A stretch of 64,000 bases of DNA from Chrysomallon squamiferum (GCA_012295275.1 CM022676.1:13270379-13334378), one strand, 5' to 3'. Counted from the stretch's first letter, positions 1 through 12,901 are shown. The notes: generated from the letters alone by a model not told the origin. Numbers and translations: made by a program.

Positions 1-1700
1 TAACGACCCAATTAAAATATGGGTTGTTTCTTGTCTATGGTTTGCACCTTTGGTGGACCCGCTGACGTTGTAATTAAGAAACTGATTGATTATAATAGAT
101 ACATACTACAGATATAAACTATATATAATATCAAGTATCCACTATGAACACCAAAACAAAACACAATATTTATATTATGAAGATAATTATTTATTTTATA
201 CATGTATACTTATTATTTAGTGGTTGAGGACGTGGGAGTTGGTGTTAAATGAAATACTGTAATTCTTAATTCTTTTAATTTTCCCTAACAGGTTTTGTTA
301 GAAATAAATATATAACTCAAACTCTCTTTGGAGCATATACAGATTACATCAAATTGATCAGCAAATCAAACAGAGTATAAAGAAACAGGATAACCATTTG
401 TCCCTGCTTCCGACCTAAACAAAGATAACAGAAAATATAATGACCAACATAAGTGCCTAATAATGGCCGCAAACTCCTCACTCCTACCCATGTCTTCTCT
501 TTGTTCTTTGTGGTTTCTTGTGAGATCTTTTGTCTTTTACTTAATTAAACAAATCGCAGACTTCCCTGAAGTCAGCAGAGCATAGCTGATAAAAATTCAT
601 TTTATTTCTCGCAAATGATCTTTAATTCTTAGGTGATTTCAGTAATTGGATTATTGTTAACTAACAGTAGATATTTAATTAATATATACTGATAGGAATA
701 TCTGTAGAAATGAATGGTTAACATATTTACTTACTTTAATGATGCATACAGGTAAATTATGAGATATTAAACTGCATTAAAGTTAGCTATTTAGGTAAAT
801 AGTAATTATGTTATCGACATTTTCAAAAACTGCATCTTAAAGGTACAACTATATAAAATATTATAATAAGTAAAAAAAATAGCTACCAGAGAATTCTACA
901 AGTAGGTATAAACTAAATTGCGATCTGTGGCTTAATAAATAAGTTAGGACCATTTTGCTAAGTTAAAGAACACAGAAAACAGTAAATCTAAATATCACTG
1001 AGAAAACTTGCCACAGCTTGAACAAGGCCCTATTAGGGTATGGTTAGGGGCCCTACTACATATGGTAAAAACACTGTTTACCTTCTTACTTATTATTATG
1101 CTTTTTTTTGTTTTTGTTATATATATATTTTTTTTAATCAAATAATACTTTAATAGTCTTAAATAAAAGTGAACATAATTGAGTTTTTAACATACATTGT
1201 CTCCTGTTCAGACAATTGATTTTGCACTAGGTGTTGAGAAAGAATAGATGTGATGTATATTTGTTGCAGGTTTGCTTAAATTACTGATGATAAATTGATT
1301 TTCATAGATATTGCTGGTTTTTTAAAATTATTATTATTTTATTTTTACATGTTCTGTCTTATTCTGAAATAATTAATAATTTAAAATCAATTTAAAATAA
1401 GAAAAACAAAAGATAATTAATTTGAAGATTAATGATTCTGTTGACATTTCAAAAAATCTTTGTTTTATTTTCATGTAAAAAATTAAACACAGTTATTTCA
1501 TAACTGAATTAAAATTAATGCATGTAAATAACATGTCTATATATATATATTTTTATAGGTTTGATGAAACAATTTTTTTCTTCCTATTTTTCTTATTTCT
1601 TTAATATAATTTAATTTCGTGTTATTTAATTTAATTTAATTTAATTTTATTTTATTTTTGTCTTTACTTTATTAATATAATTACTCAAAATATGTTTTAG
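1..1700. other. 5' flank or first intron of IgR-A, no coding exon found
   Basis: AT-rich DNA with no exon I can support. A signal exon ending in phase 1 before a GT donor was looked for and not found. Homology with the matching IgR-B intron starts only near 1,560 (copy ends near 36,005), so this stretch is not part of the inverted duplication. Confidence 0.6.
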
Positions 1701-2009
1701 GTTCTGTAAACCTTTCTGGTTCTCCCTTTGCTGTGATCAGTCAAAGCTACACATTCCAGTGTTCTGTACCAGACAGCGTCACTTTACCTGTTAACTTTAT
1801 AAGAAATAAAGATATTGTGTGTACAGTTCTATCATCTTGTAGACAAGTTGATTCTGTTGCTGGTTACTCTTGTAAATGTGCTGGTCAGACTGCTGGAACT
1901 TCTACACTCTTCAACCTGACAATAAACAATGTCAGTCTTGCAGATGAAGCTAACTGGACATGTACACATGGTAAAAATGTTAGCAAGAGTTTTGATTTAC
2001 AAGTTTTCA
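1701..2009 (+). CDS. IgR-A exon: Ig domain 1
   Basis: Acceptor TTTTAG before 1701 and donor GTAAGT after 2009; phase 1 in and out. It encodes a cysteine-rich Ig-like domain: FQC strand B, extra cysteines in CTVLSSC and YSCKC, and WTCTHG as strand F. The extra pair suggests an additional disulphide. The homologous IgR-B exon (35,548-35,856) has the same length, 309 nt. IgR-C Ig1 shares the GY...W-x-C layout. Confidence 0.85.
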
Positions 2010-4630
2010 GTAAGTTATTTGTTTTTATTTCATTAAATAATATTTATATTGTACTCTACTGTAATAGATATTAATTATAATTTATATACAATAGCAATTT
2101 TATGCAACAGTTGCATCACTAATTACAGAATAAAAACTGAAAGATATACATAGAAAGTTGTTAGCAAACAAAAATAAGATATTTTGCATTATTTTTATTT
2201 CTATTTAATTTTTTTAAAACTTTAAAAAAAAAAAATTAATTAAGAAATTCAGTCATTCTGTATGGTAAAATTACTCCAAATTTCTAGGTCTCTGAAAGAG
2301 AATTGAAGATAAATACCAGTTGGGAAGGGGTGTTGCAGATAGTGTCTTTTTATAGTGTAGCTCACGATAAATACATGACACCATTTCGCACCAAGCAGCA
2401 CAATAGTCTGATTTGATAATGTTATTTACACTTCTATAACAAAATATGTACTTCTGTCTTGAATAAAGTTAAACAGAGATTTATCCGGAGTTGTTTAAAG
2501 AAAATATATGGAGTAGTTCCACTAAAAACAGTTGATAATTCCACTCAAAAATAATAGTTAATAGTATTAGGTATTCAAACAGAGTTGGTTAGCTGCTTTA
2601 ATAATACTGTGAATACAAATGTCAGGTCTGTCCTTGTGATGCTGAAAAATACAAACATTTTTTTTTTGTTCAATTAGTAGTTTAGTGTGTAGGTGGTTTA
2701 CCTTCACCTTATTAACCACAAGTTAACTCTACTTAAAAATTATAGTTGTTTCATTTTAGAGTTAATCAAAGGACCCCATTTTTATTACACAGTTGTAGAT
2801 AGTGCAGGAATACTTTACTGGCAAATAAGAAGTATTTTATATTTAAAATGATGTTTAACAGTGAATAGAGGAACAAAATAGCTGATACTCAGTTGTTCAG
2901 TCTTTTGTTTACAGATTATAATTCAAAATAATGTTCATATATCTCAAGGCATTTATTGAAGGTATACTGAAAGCAAACTATGAATATTAAGTTCTTATCC
3001 AGCAATCACTCCTGACAAATTTCAAGCCAGCTGCTGATACACAAAAGACATTTGAGCAGCTCACAGTCTAAAAGACCCTCAGTCTTGACATGAGCTGATC
3101 ATCTATGACCAGTGACATCAAACTGCCACCAAATCCTTCTTGCAATGACTTGCCTCCTGAACATTTTATATATGAATAGTACTTTACATGTTCCATCAGA
3201 AAAATCTCATTACAGCACTGCGGTATGGGAAAGCAAGTTTCAAGCTGTTGTTAGACATAACCATCCTGCATTTTGGGAGCTTATTCATTGCTTATCATTA
3301 CAACATGGTGTCAGACTCAAAAAGCAAAAATAGCTGAAGTATTCACTAAACTAACAGTGTACAATCCTTCATCTGTACAAATGATCACATTTTCAGATTT
3401 GACAAAACTGCAGACAATGATTACATATCTTCTGTTGCTGGAATACATTAAATCCAAAGCTCTTAATTGCACTTAAATTTGGCAATCAACTGCCAGCTTT
3501 GCTTCCATCTTGAGTGCATTTTTTAGATTGGATTTTGAACAAGGAAGTCACTTCAGAATAATTCATTGTCAAATAGCCTGGAATTGGTTAATTTGAAGAA
3601 GACAATAAATGAGTGCTACTGTGACTGTCTTCAGTAACGGCAGCCTGAAACTGGACTATGATGTTTTAGCATGGACATACTTTTTTAGATGAATGGCAGC
3701 ATCATTATCAGAAAAAGGATCTTCATGCTATTCAGATTCCTATATTTTGATACCTTTCATGATTCTTTGATATCAATAATGTCATGGATATAGTGAGTTC
3801 AACATCAGGATTACTTTAATAATCTCTACTTTACATATGTAGGTTGGTCATTATTGCACTATCACAATCAATCTCAGCAAAAGTTAAGTTGATTCAAATT
3901 GACATAATAATCAACGTAATGTTTCATAAACTGCTTGTTTCACTTGTGAAATACTAACATGTATATTGAAAAAGGAACTGCACATGCATGTTATGTATGT
4001 TGTGAAGCAGGCAGCCACCTGCTGTCTCCACAACACGAAACAGATGTTTGTAGTGTAACAAGATTGGTGTTGTATGTGAATTAAAATCTTTATCTAGATT
4101 AAACAGAAAAAAGGAAAACAAGACAGAAAAAGAAAAAGAAAGAAAAAATTAAAATGCAGCCACATTATGGGGCTTTTTTTTTCAATTTATTTTTAATTTA
4201 TTTTTTTAATTTTTAAAGTTTTTTTACAGTCACACTGGACTTTATAACTTTCTATGTGTATCTATTACTATTAATTCGTAATCCTATCATTGCTTTCATA
4301 TATCTATTTTGGTTGTACAAGCACAATATTTTTTATTATTATTCAAATTAACCTATTGCTAGGTCTTTTTGGGTGTTTTTAGTTGTTAGAACTGGGAATA
4401 GTCAACCACTGAATTCATATTGAGCAAAGATGTGACTGAGACTGAATAGTTATTTAATGCATTTGCTAAAAGTAGAAAGTAAATATAAATAACTAAAAGA
4501 CATCTAACAAAACAAAATAAATAAATCTAATTTCTTTTTATATATCTGAAATATATTATCTGAGACCAAATTAATATTAATAATCTATTGTTTAATTAAA
4601 TTCTGGTTAAAAAAAAAATTCCTCTTTCAG
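2010..4630 (+). other. IgR-A intron between Ig1 and Ig2
   Basis: No Ig exon is visible. It contains transposase-like debris near 3,112-3,480, listed separately. The segments near 2,330-2,420 and 3,145-3,215 have inverted counterparts in the IgR-B intron, so the intron was copied with the exons. Confidence 0.6.
3112..3333 (+). pseudogene. Possible MULE-type transposase fragment in an intron
   Basis: The reading frame contains WESKFQAVVRHNHPAFWELI. This resembles the segment of MULE/FLYWCH-type transposases in which an NN-x-x-E-x-W helix is followed by a conserved HP-x-x-W and an Ile/Leu-rich helix. No complete catalytic domain can be read and the frame is short. The matching IgR-B intron has the flanking sequence but not this stretch, so it was inserted in one copy or deleted from the other. 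Confidence 0.35.
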
Positions 4631-4969
4631 CTCCAGTTAATTATACAATCACAAAAGTGTCTGGAACAAGACCAAACTCATTTAACATCACTGAGGGAAA
4701 CTCTGCTGTTTTTACCTGTGTTGTACACGGAGCCAAACCAGCACCGACTGTTTCACAGATCTTGTGGTACGTAGACAGTAACAAGCTTCCTGTCAACACC
4801 ACTGGACCTCCCACTACTACTGACAGACTGACAACATTAAATGTGACGTACACAGCCAGCAGAGATCATGATGGTCAGAAAGTTTTCTGTGCTGCTAAAA
4901 ATAACTTGATGACTGACCAAAGTATCCCTCCTGTCAACTCAACTAACAAAATTGGACTGGTAATTCAAA
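4631..4969 (+). CDS. IgR-A exon: Ig domain 2
   Basis: Acceptor CTTTCAG, donor GTAATT, phase 1-1, 339 nt. This is a canonical Ig fold: FTCVVHG strand B, ILWYVDS with the core Trp, then DHDGQKVFCAA as the D-x-G-x-x-x-x-C strand F motif. Sequons are at NIT, NTT, NVT and NST. The IgR-B counterpart at 33,354-33,692 has identical length and about nine in ten residues the same by eye. Confidence 0.9.
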
Positions 4970-5992
4970 GTAATTATCTTTCATTTATTTTATTTTTGCA
5001 AATTTAGAAATCTCATATAGATAGATAGATAGTGTTTAATATGGTTGACATTAATGTAACATTGTAACTGCAAATTTATATTGTTAATTCATATCTTATA
5101 ATTTGGTCAAAATAATTATGAAGATTATTTAAAATATCTGGTCCAAACCATATTTTTTATTTTGTATTTCTATCACAAGTTATTTGAATTAAACAGATTA
5201 CAAAACAGGATTGGTACATAACTTGTATTCCATTTATAATTATTCACTAATGTGAGATGTCGTTATGTGATGACAAAAACTAGGACTATCTGAAAATAAA
5301 ATTAAATACATTATCATAAACAAATTAGAATCCTCATTAACAAAACGTTTTTTGTTTTATTTGTTTTTAATTAATAAAGAAAACTTTAACCTAAATTCAC
5401 TTTTTTATTTGATAAAACTACCTAGATATTAATTTGATAATAAAACTAAGTACAGTATGAAAATATATTTCACTTCAGCTGAACTTGGGAAGTGTGAATG
5501 GAATACCACTGAGTTTTAGATGCCAGTAGTCTAATGGATTTAACTGATCATTCAAAAACCATGAATTTCTAAATTTTTGTTTCTACTAAAAATGAAATTT
5601 TCTTTATTACTTACTAATTATTAGTAAACATCTAATTGTGACAGGTACATTACAGTCAGTGTTCTTTGTTAGCAGAATGCACGTAACTGAATTAATAATT
5701 TCTCATATATATCAACTTTATAGATAAACAAAATTATCATATTGCAATAAATCTTGGAAACAAATATACTTAGTTCATGATTCAGAAACTAACAGGAAAT
5801 GATCACTCTTCTTACTGTAGATATTTAACTTCATTCTGGTTCAGAAGTGAAACTGATATCTTCTAGCTTAAAAGTAGTACTGAGCTGAACTGAAATAACA
5901 TTTTTCCCGTGTTTATTTAACAATCAGTTAATTATTAAATAATTAAATTAAATTTAACATATTTTTTTAAATCTTGAATTTTTCACTTACAG

Positions 5993-6256
5993 GACCACCA
6001 GACTTTCCTTCTACAAGTGGTGAGTGTCCAGATACTTACATAGAGTCAGGACAGAGTGGAACTTGTGTGTGTAACACCACTTTTCTAGGAACACCTGCTG
6101 GCACAGTAAGCTGGATAACTCCTGATGGAACTGACACACACACACAAACTCTTGTCTTGAAATCTATTAACACAAAGTACAACAATCAGAACTACACTTG
6201 TCAAGTGAGAAACTACGTGGAGACCAGAAACTTGACATTTAGAATAAAACTAGCAT
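5993..6256 (+). CDS. IgR-A exon: Ig domain 3
   Basis: Acceptor CTTACAG, donor GTATGT, phase 1-1, 264 nt. It starts with a PPDFPSTSGEC linker, then GTCVCNTTF (strand B with a second Cys), VSWITPDG (core Trp) and NYTCQVRNY (strand F). A compact C2-like domain, matched exactly in length by IgR-B 31,960-32,223. Confidence 0.88.
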
Positions 6257-6581
6257 GTATGTATACAATTTCATTTTAACAACTGCAATAAAATGTTTAT
6301 CTGTTAGTAATTATTTTGGAATACATAGTTTTATCACACAAATAAATCACTAATCAATTAGTGTAACTTTGTATTTTCTGGTATGAAAGTGTATTACTGA
6401 TACAAAGAGTAAAGGTTTTAACTGAAAAGAATGTATTTGTGACATGTTGTCAAAATCTATCAAAATTTACCTATTACAGAATAATTATTATCTTTTTATG
6501 TCTCACTTCTACATCTTTTCATCTGTGTTTTGTAACATTGCAGAAAGAACATGCTTATTCTTAAAATGTTGTAAATTTTAG

Positions 6582-6902
6582 TTGGTCCTGACAGAAGTGA
6601 TATAACAGGAAACCAAGATAATTTTGATGCTGATGGAATCAGAAAATTGACCTTGACCTGTACTAGTTCATCATCAAGTCCCAGTGTTAACTTTACTTGG
6701 AGAAATCTCACTAGTGATCAGATTCTGATTTCAAACGAACCAATCAGAGAACAAGACGCTGGTGATGGAGGAAAGCTGTTTAGTCAGAATCTGGTTTTGG
6801 TTCCACAGTGGTATCAGGATGGAGATGAAATAGAGTGTGAAACACAGAATTCTCAGATACCTGAAACAAACTCTACAACAAAAGTTACACTGACTTTGTA
6901 TT
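6582..6902 (+). CDS. IgR-A exon: Ig domain 4
   Basis: Acceptor TTTTAG, donor GTGAGT, phase 1-1, 321 nt. LTLTCTSSSSS is strand B with a serine run, NFTWRNL holds the core Trp, and DGDEIECETQN is strand F. The final codons (LTLYC across the junction) recur at the ends of Ig5 and Ig6, which suggests these three exons arose by tandem duplication. Confidence 0.88.
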
Positions 6903-7276
6903 GTGAGTACATACAACATAAAACATTATTTATAATAACAATAGTGATAACAGTAATAATGATAATAATAATAATAATAGACAGATTTTGAATATTTACT
7001 TCTATTCTGTTTTGGGTAGAATTTGGTTCAGGATTCACAGTCTTATTTGTTTACCACATTTCTGACTCTAACACAACCAAGATTGATTTTTGGGAATTTT
7101 TTATTAACATTGAAATTTAGAATGAGGATAAGCCCTCTGAAGAAGTTTGATCACATATCCTATAATAAACGAATGAAACATTTCAACACACTTGCCTCTG
7201 CTGTCAAAAACAGAGTGAAAATGAGTAGATAACAATTTTAAATGGAATATTTGAATACGAAATATTTTGTTTTCAG

Positions 7277-7573
7277 ATCCACCTGTGAGTCCTCCAGAAA
7301 TAACAGGATACAAGACAGGACAAGTGGTTTATGAAGGAGACACACTGAACATTCGTTGTGTTGTGTCAGGTGGTAAACCTCTAGTGACATCAGTAAGTCT
7401 GTCTTGTGACACAGATCACAGGAACACTTCAACTGAGAGAGATGAAAACAGTGTTTTTGTAGATTTGTCTTTTACAGTTAGAAGAAATCTCAACTCTAAG
7501 ACTTGTCAGTGCAGTGCAGTTCACCAGACTCACAGATATAATGTCATAGACACTGAAACACTCACTGTGTACT
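7277..7573 (+). CDS. IgR-A exon: Ig domain 5
   Basis: Acceptor TTTCAG, donor GTAAGT, phase 1-1, 297 nt. It opens with PPVSPPEITGYK and has LNIRCVVSGG (strand B), SLSCD in place of the usual core Trp, and SKTCQCSAVH (strand F with an adjacent Cys). Loss of the Trp with an added cysteine pair makes it an unusual Ig domain. The same change is in IgR-B. Confidence 0.87.
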
Positions 7574-7780
7574 GTAAGTATTTAACAATAACACTAATAA
7601 CAATAACAATAACAGTAACAATAACAATAATAATAATAATAATAATGATAATAATAATAATAACAACGATGAAAATAACAATGGAAATGATATTGATGGT
7701 GATGATAATGATAATAATAATAACAGTAATGATAATAACAATAACAGTAACAATGATGAAAGCAACAGTAAAAACAGAAA
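7574..7780. repeat. AAT/AAC-rich microsatellite beside the Ig5 donor
   Basis: An imperfect ATA, ACA and ATG repeat tract begins within 20 bases of the 5' splice site. IgR-B has the same tract in the same position (30,425-30,618), so it predates the duplication. Confidence 0.9.
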
Positions 7781-7899
7781 GGAAATTAAGAAACATAATG
7801 ATTAGAACACTAAAATACTTTGTTTTCTTGTTTTACTTTTTTTTATTATTCTTAAAGTATTTTTAACTCGAAATTTTAATAATATAATGTTTTATTTAG

Positions 7900-8184
7900 A
7901 TCCACCATCATCTCCAGATCTGGTTTCAAATTTGAGTTTTCCGTGGTTAGAAGGTCAGAGTAGAAACCTGACTTGTGCAGTGTCTGACAGAGGAAATCCT
8001 CCAGCTGTGATTGTCTGGTTTAAAAACGGAGTGAAAGATTCCACACACACAAACTCCTACTGGCTGTTCAAACATCTGTCCTACACAGACAACAGTCAGA
8101 CATTTATGTGTCAGGCTACAAATAACTTCACACTCCACAAAAATGATCCAAAGTCTTCTCAAAATAAAACACTAAATGTTTACT
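7900..8184 (+). CDS. IgR-A exon: Ig domain 6
   Basis: Acceptor TATTTAG, donor GTGAGT, phase 1-1, 285 nt. It contains RNLTCAVSDRGNPPAVIVW (strands B and C with core Trp) and SQTFMCQATNN (strand F). The SFPWLEGQ segment leads into strand B as in V- and I-set domains. This is the last exon shared at high identity with IgR-B (29,836-30,120); the sequences diverge directly past the donor. Confidence 0.9.
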
Positions 8185-9011
8185 GTGAGTATTGTGTGTT
8201 TTCATTTAATATTAACAAATATAATTCTATTATTACTGAAAGAGAACAAACATTTCTGAAAATGCATACTTATAAACATACATCATGTGTGACTTATGTT
8301 TTATTTCATGTTGAATATTGCAGACTTTTCCATTTATTGATACAAAATTTTTTGACTGTTTGCATTTTGTCAAACACTTCATTATTTATTATTTGGAAGT
8401 TAATTTGCTTTTTTCTAGAGACTGCATCTTTTGTCTTTCCTTAATTCTTTTATGAGGTTAATTTTTTCTTTGAAATAAAATTATTTCAGTTGACCGTTTC
8501 TTAAAACTTCATTTTTATATATTATTTAAAATACAGTCAAAGTAAGTCATTCATCAAAGTCATCATATGTATGGAAACAATCATGGTGTGTTGATAAGTT
8601 TTTTTTTCCATGAACAATATGACTCAGTAATTAGAGTAAAAAGTGTTTAGTGCATTACAACATTCACTGTTTTTATCATAAGTAGAGAAAAAGAGAATAT
8701 TAAGGGAACTGGTAACTTTAGATAAAAATAACTGGTATATTAATTTTCAGTGTAAGATTCTAATATTTATTAAAATATAAATACCATTAAAGTAAACAAT
8801 AAAATCAACAAATAGGTTTTTATTATTTGTTAAAATAAAAATACCATATGGAATTTTAAGTAAAACAACATTGAGAAAATATCATCTCATTATGTTTATT
8901 TAAATAAGTATATGTAACTGAGTTATTTTGTAAAAAATATGAGCTGAGGCAGCAGTTTACAAACTTTTAAATTTTATATTTTTATCACTGTTTTTTATTA
9001 TGTTTAAACAG

Positions 9012-9278
9012 ACCATCCACGAGTGAGTATTGATAAATCTGGACCAATCATAAGACGGGAAGGACAAAGTCTGGATGTAGTAAACTGTTCAGCAGACAGC
9101 AATCCTCCAAACACAACACTCAACTGGACATCAACCTCACCTCACTGGACTGGTGGTTTCCCTTTACATATTGCAGTACTTGACAGAGGCCACCACGGTA
9201 AATACACGTGTACAGCAACAGCGTCATCTTCACTAGCATCTCTAACTGGAACATCTCAGATTAAAATTATAGTTAACT
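9012..9278 (+). CDS. IgR-A exon: Ig domain 7
   Basis: Acceptor AAACAG, donor GTAAGT, phase 1-1, 267 nt. It has VVNCSADSNPP (strand B), TLNWTSTSPHW (core Trp) and DRGHHGKYTCTATAS, a textbook D-x-G-x-Y-x-C strand F. IgR-B 29,128-29,388 corresponds (both start Y-x-P-R-V and share ADSNP) but is far more diverged than Ig1-Ig6. Confidence 0.88.
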
Positions 9279-9536
9279 GTAAGTACATATGTGTTAAATC
9301 ACAAATTATTTGTGTTTTCTGTTAAATTTAATTTCTGTTTACTATTTATTGTCAGTGGTTTGTTTATAAAATGGAATTGTAAATATTTGTAAGATTGTGT
9401 CTTGGTTTGCTTAGTCTAACCTAGTCAGTGCAATGTGTTATATTTAGGCAGACACTTAGATTATCAAGTGTGATTGTTATGACTTGTTTAACTTGATGAC
9501 TTGATTTATTACTGTAAATTTAGTAATTGTTTACAG

Positions 9537-9833
9537 ATGCTCCTGATCTGACTTTTCCTTCTTTAAACACAACTGAAAACACGTCACTGAATATCAACTG
9601 TTCTGCTGATGGTCGTCCTGACAACATGAACTTCAAACACTTCAAACATTACTGGAATGACTTGTTTATTCAAGATGTGCCAGGAACAAAGGTAACAGGT
9701 AATCAGTACAGATTACAGTTTAATCCTGTCACGTTTGAAGAGAGTGGAATCTACGTCTGTAGTGTGGATAATGGAATCCCAGACAGGAATGGAAGTTTAC
9801 TACAAAACAAAACCAGCAGTGTTTATGTTAAAG
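9537..9833 (+). CDS. IgR-A exon: Ig domain 8
   Basis: Acceptor TTACAG, donor GTATCA, phase 1-1, 297 nt. It has LNINCSADGRP (strand B), KHYWND (core Trp) and FEESGIYVCSVDNG (strand F). IgR-B has no equivalent: its Ig7 exon is followed directly by FN3, so this domain was lost there or gained here. Confidence 0.88.
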
Positions 9834-10059
9834 GTATCAGTCTAATTTTTAATAACAAAAGAACAATGTTTTATTTTTTTCTTGCCTAACCTATATAATA
9901 CCTAAGTTAACATCTGTTCAGTATCATGTTGCAAATGTCTATGCAGGTTCATAAATTACTACTCAGTTCTAAAATTTATTGTATAATTTAGCTGTACAAT
10001 ATTATTCAATTTTAAATAATCCTAATTGTGAAGAAAGTAGTATTTCACTGTATATATCT

Positions 10060-10090
<31 letters not shown>

Positions 10091-11442
10091 GGATATACCT
10101 TTTAAAAGATATTTGATAAACTCAGTTTTGAAATTTCATTTTCTTTTTACACAGTTATAAGTATTATTTCACCCTTTCCTTAAAACTGCGCTAAAAGTTG
10201 ATGTAAGGACTCATAACTATAAAAAAGCAAAAAGTATATCAGATCCTGGGTGAAGTAGACTACATTTAAAATTTTATTTGTTGTTCCATATTTACAAAAA
10301 ATAAAAATAAATAAATATACAAGTTAGTCAATTGACATGCTGCCAGAGATCAAGGGGTCAAACCTGGAGTTTATAAATCAGCACATTTTATTTATAATCT
10401 GTGAATTCACCTCTGGCACTGAGACATTTAATATGTCTTTGTTTTATGCTGTAAATCAGACCAATTTGCATCTTTGGAGTAAATATTAATATTTAACAAA
10501 TCTTTACTGGATTAATATATAATTGTTATCCATGTTACAAGAAATTTAATAGTACATATGTCAGTACATGTCTGTCTAGATTTTCTTTGTTCAGCAATAA
10601 TGAGATACAAGCTCAGATTGCCTTTGGTATTTCCCATGTATAATGTTTGATATTTTAATTTTTTAAATTTATTTTTTGGTAGTTGAATCTCGGCAGTTTA
10701 TAATTGGCACAGGAATTAACAGTTTGAAAAATGTATATTTATTAATGGTGTAAAAATAAGTTAAATTTAACTAAGAACACACAAACATTCAGTCAGTGAT
10801 GACGTTGTTAAGTTATGCTAAATAATATTTACTTGGAAAATGGTTGGACAAAACTAAGGAACGGTCCATGTTTATTATTACTCCACTACTATAAAGTACT
10901 TGCATTTTATGTATGTGCATGTGTTTTAAACAATCCAGCCTTTCGGGTTTTTAATGTAAATGTCATTAAATATTTTTCAGATATGATGAAAATCAGTTAA
11001 TTCATTCTCCAAACCACAATAATTAAAATTACTTTTGTAAAAAAGATATATATATTACTGTTCATATATTTAAACTGTAGATATATCAACAAAATGAAGC
11101 TGGATTTTAATTCATTTTTTTCAGGAAGGGTTGAATAAGGATGATGTCAAGAAATGTTTTCCTATGACAATGGGACAGTTATGGATGTAATATGATAGCC
11201 CAAAAATGTGCTCCACCTGTGATATATTTATATGCAGATTTAATTGTTATATACTTTGTTTCAGCAGTTTCTTTTTGTTTCATTAATAATAATGATAACA
11301 CTGAATCTTCTCTTAAAATTAAAAAAGTCATTGGAAAGAAGCTGTAGTCAGGTACAACAAATCTCCTGCATTTAAATGTAATCTCTTCTTAATAATACAA
11401 TAGTTCACATGATTATAATTAATGTGATAATTTTACTTTCAG
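9834..11442 (+). other. IgR-A intron between Ig8 and Ig9
   Basis: A 1.6-kb intron with a GT/AT microsatellite near 10,050-10,090 and otherwise AT-rich sequence. I see no exon or recognisable element in it. Confidence 0.5.
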
Positions 11443-12081
11443 CTGCACCTAAGATCATTAACAAAACAGACAACATTGTGGGAGCTGAGATAGGAAATCC
11501 TGTTGTATTACACAAATCTGTGTTTTGTAAACCAAGTTACACAAATGTTACCTGGACTAAATTTGATGATCAAACTGATTTTAACAACACTCAGGTCACA
11601 AGAGAAAACATCACACTACAAATACACAGTAAAGCAGTAACAGATTCTGGTTACAAGTTTTCTCTCAGTATCAGTAATTTTACTCAAAATGACATTGGAA
11701 CATACAAACTGACTGTCTGTAATGAAGTTGGATGTTCTCAGTTTTCTGTGAACCTAACTGGAGCAGGTCCACCTCTTCCTCCTAAAGAGTTCAAACAAGA
11801 AAGAAACTCAACATCAGACACAGTGTTCTTGTCATGGCTACCTAACTACCCAGGTGGTAATTTCAAACAGAGATTTATACTGCAGTACAAACTACAGAGT
11901 GAATCTAACTGGATTACTTGGCAAAGTGAATGGTTTGATGCCTCAACACAAAAACATAAAATACTTTACAACATTACAAATCTTCAGTCTAAACAAGTTT
12001 ATGATATTCGACTGTCAGCTCAAAGTAACAGACATTCAAATAACATCAGCAACTATGTTACACTAGAAGTTACAACAAAGA
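11443..12081 (+). CDS. IgR-A exon: Ig domain 9 fused to FN3
   Basis: A single 639-nt exon, acceptor CTTTCAG, donor GTAAGT, phase 1-1. The first half is a diverged Ig domain: SVFCKPSYTNVTW, then NDIGTYKLTVCNEVGC with strand F D-x-G-x-Y. It passes through the linker GAGPPLPPKEF into an FN3 domain: FLSWLPNYPGG (core Trp), FILQYKL (strand C Tyr), and YNITNLQSKQVYDIRLSAQS, cut here to motifs: N-L at the E-F turn and Y-D-I-R-L-S-A in strand F. Membrane-proximal FN3 is common in Ig adhesion and immune receptors. Confidence 0.9.
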
Positions 12082-12341
12082 GTAAGTAAACTGTATGTCG
12101 TAAAAATGTTTAAAAATTATATAAAGTTATAACGAAATTGCTGATTGAATTACCATCTAATTATACAAAATAATTTCTTTGTTGTTGTTTTGTTTAAAGG
12201 TTTCAGTTTTCAGTTAAAGCTATATTTTTACAAAGTAAAATCTGGTATATATGAGAATTGTGGATTAATACATTTTTTAAAGAAAGTTTTACATTTGTCT
12301 TTACAGTTATTGTTTAAGATATTAAATAATTTCAATTTTAG

Positions 12342-12479
12342 AAGATCCAGGCGATTCAAGTTCTCTGCTTGGTGCAGCTGTAGGAGGAGCTGTTGGTTCT
12401 GTGACTGTCATTGTTGTCATAGTGATACTTGTTCTTTTTCTTAGAAGACGTGGACCATTTATTTTCTCAAGTAAAAAAG
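12342..12479 (+). CDS. IgR-A exon: transmembrane segment
   Basis: Acceptor TTTTAG, donor GTAATA, phase 1-1, 138 nt. A short acidic and serine juxtamembrane piece (DPGDSSS) leads to about 26 hydrophobic residues rich in Gly, Ala, Val and Ile. A stop-transfer cluster RRRGPF follows, fixing a type I orientation. There is no charged residue within the span, so no obvious docking site for an ITAM adaptor, consistent with signalling through its own tail. Confidence 0.92.
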
Positions 12480-12901
12480 GTAATATATATTGTTAAGAAT
12501 ACAACTGATAAATCTGAATGTCTGCTCTTGAACATTTCTCCAACATGCTATAAAACCTACCACTATTATTTTTTTCTCAAGAAATTCCATGTGTTAACTT
12601 TCGGATGATAATTACTCAAACAAATTTGTTTTCAAAAAATCTAATATGTAATACAGATTGTTTTTCTTTCGTTATTTGTAGATATTTTAGGGATGTGAAA
12701 TATTGTTTATTAGTTTCTTAGGAAACAGTAAATGTATTTTTAATTAAGTGATTTTAACAGAATTTCATGTTTTTCATAGATTTATAATAATGAAATTCCC
12801 TGTGCAACTGAAACAATAAGCAGCTTCTTCTGTTCTTAAAATATATAATTTCTTAACTAAAATATTACACTTCATTATTATTTTATTATCTTTAATTACA
12901 G

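Noticed and set aside
463-515. Possible signal exon starting ATGGCCGCAAACTCC for IgR-A
   Set aside because: The GTGAGA donor after it would leave phase 0, while Ig1 needs phase 1; the leader is also weak.
4641-4853. Minus-strand open frame opposite Ig2 (and similar frames opposite Ig5, Ig6 and their copies)
   Set aside because: Shadow of the Ig exon on the other strand; no splice sites or domain.
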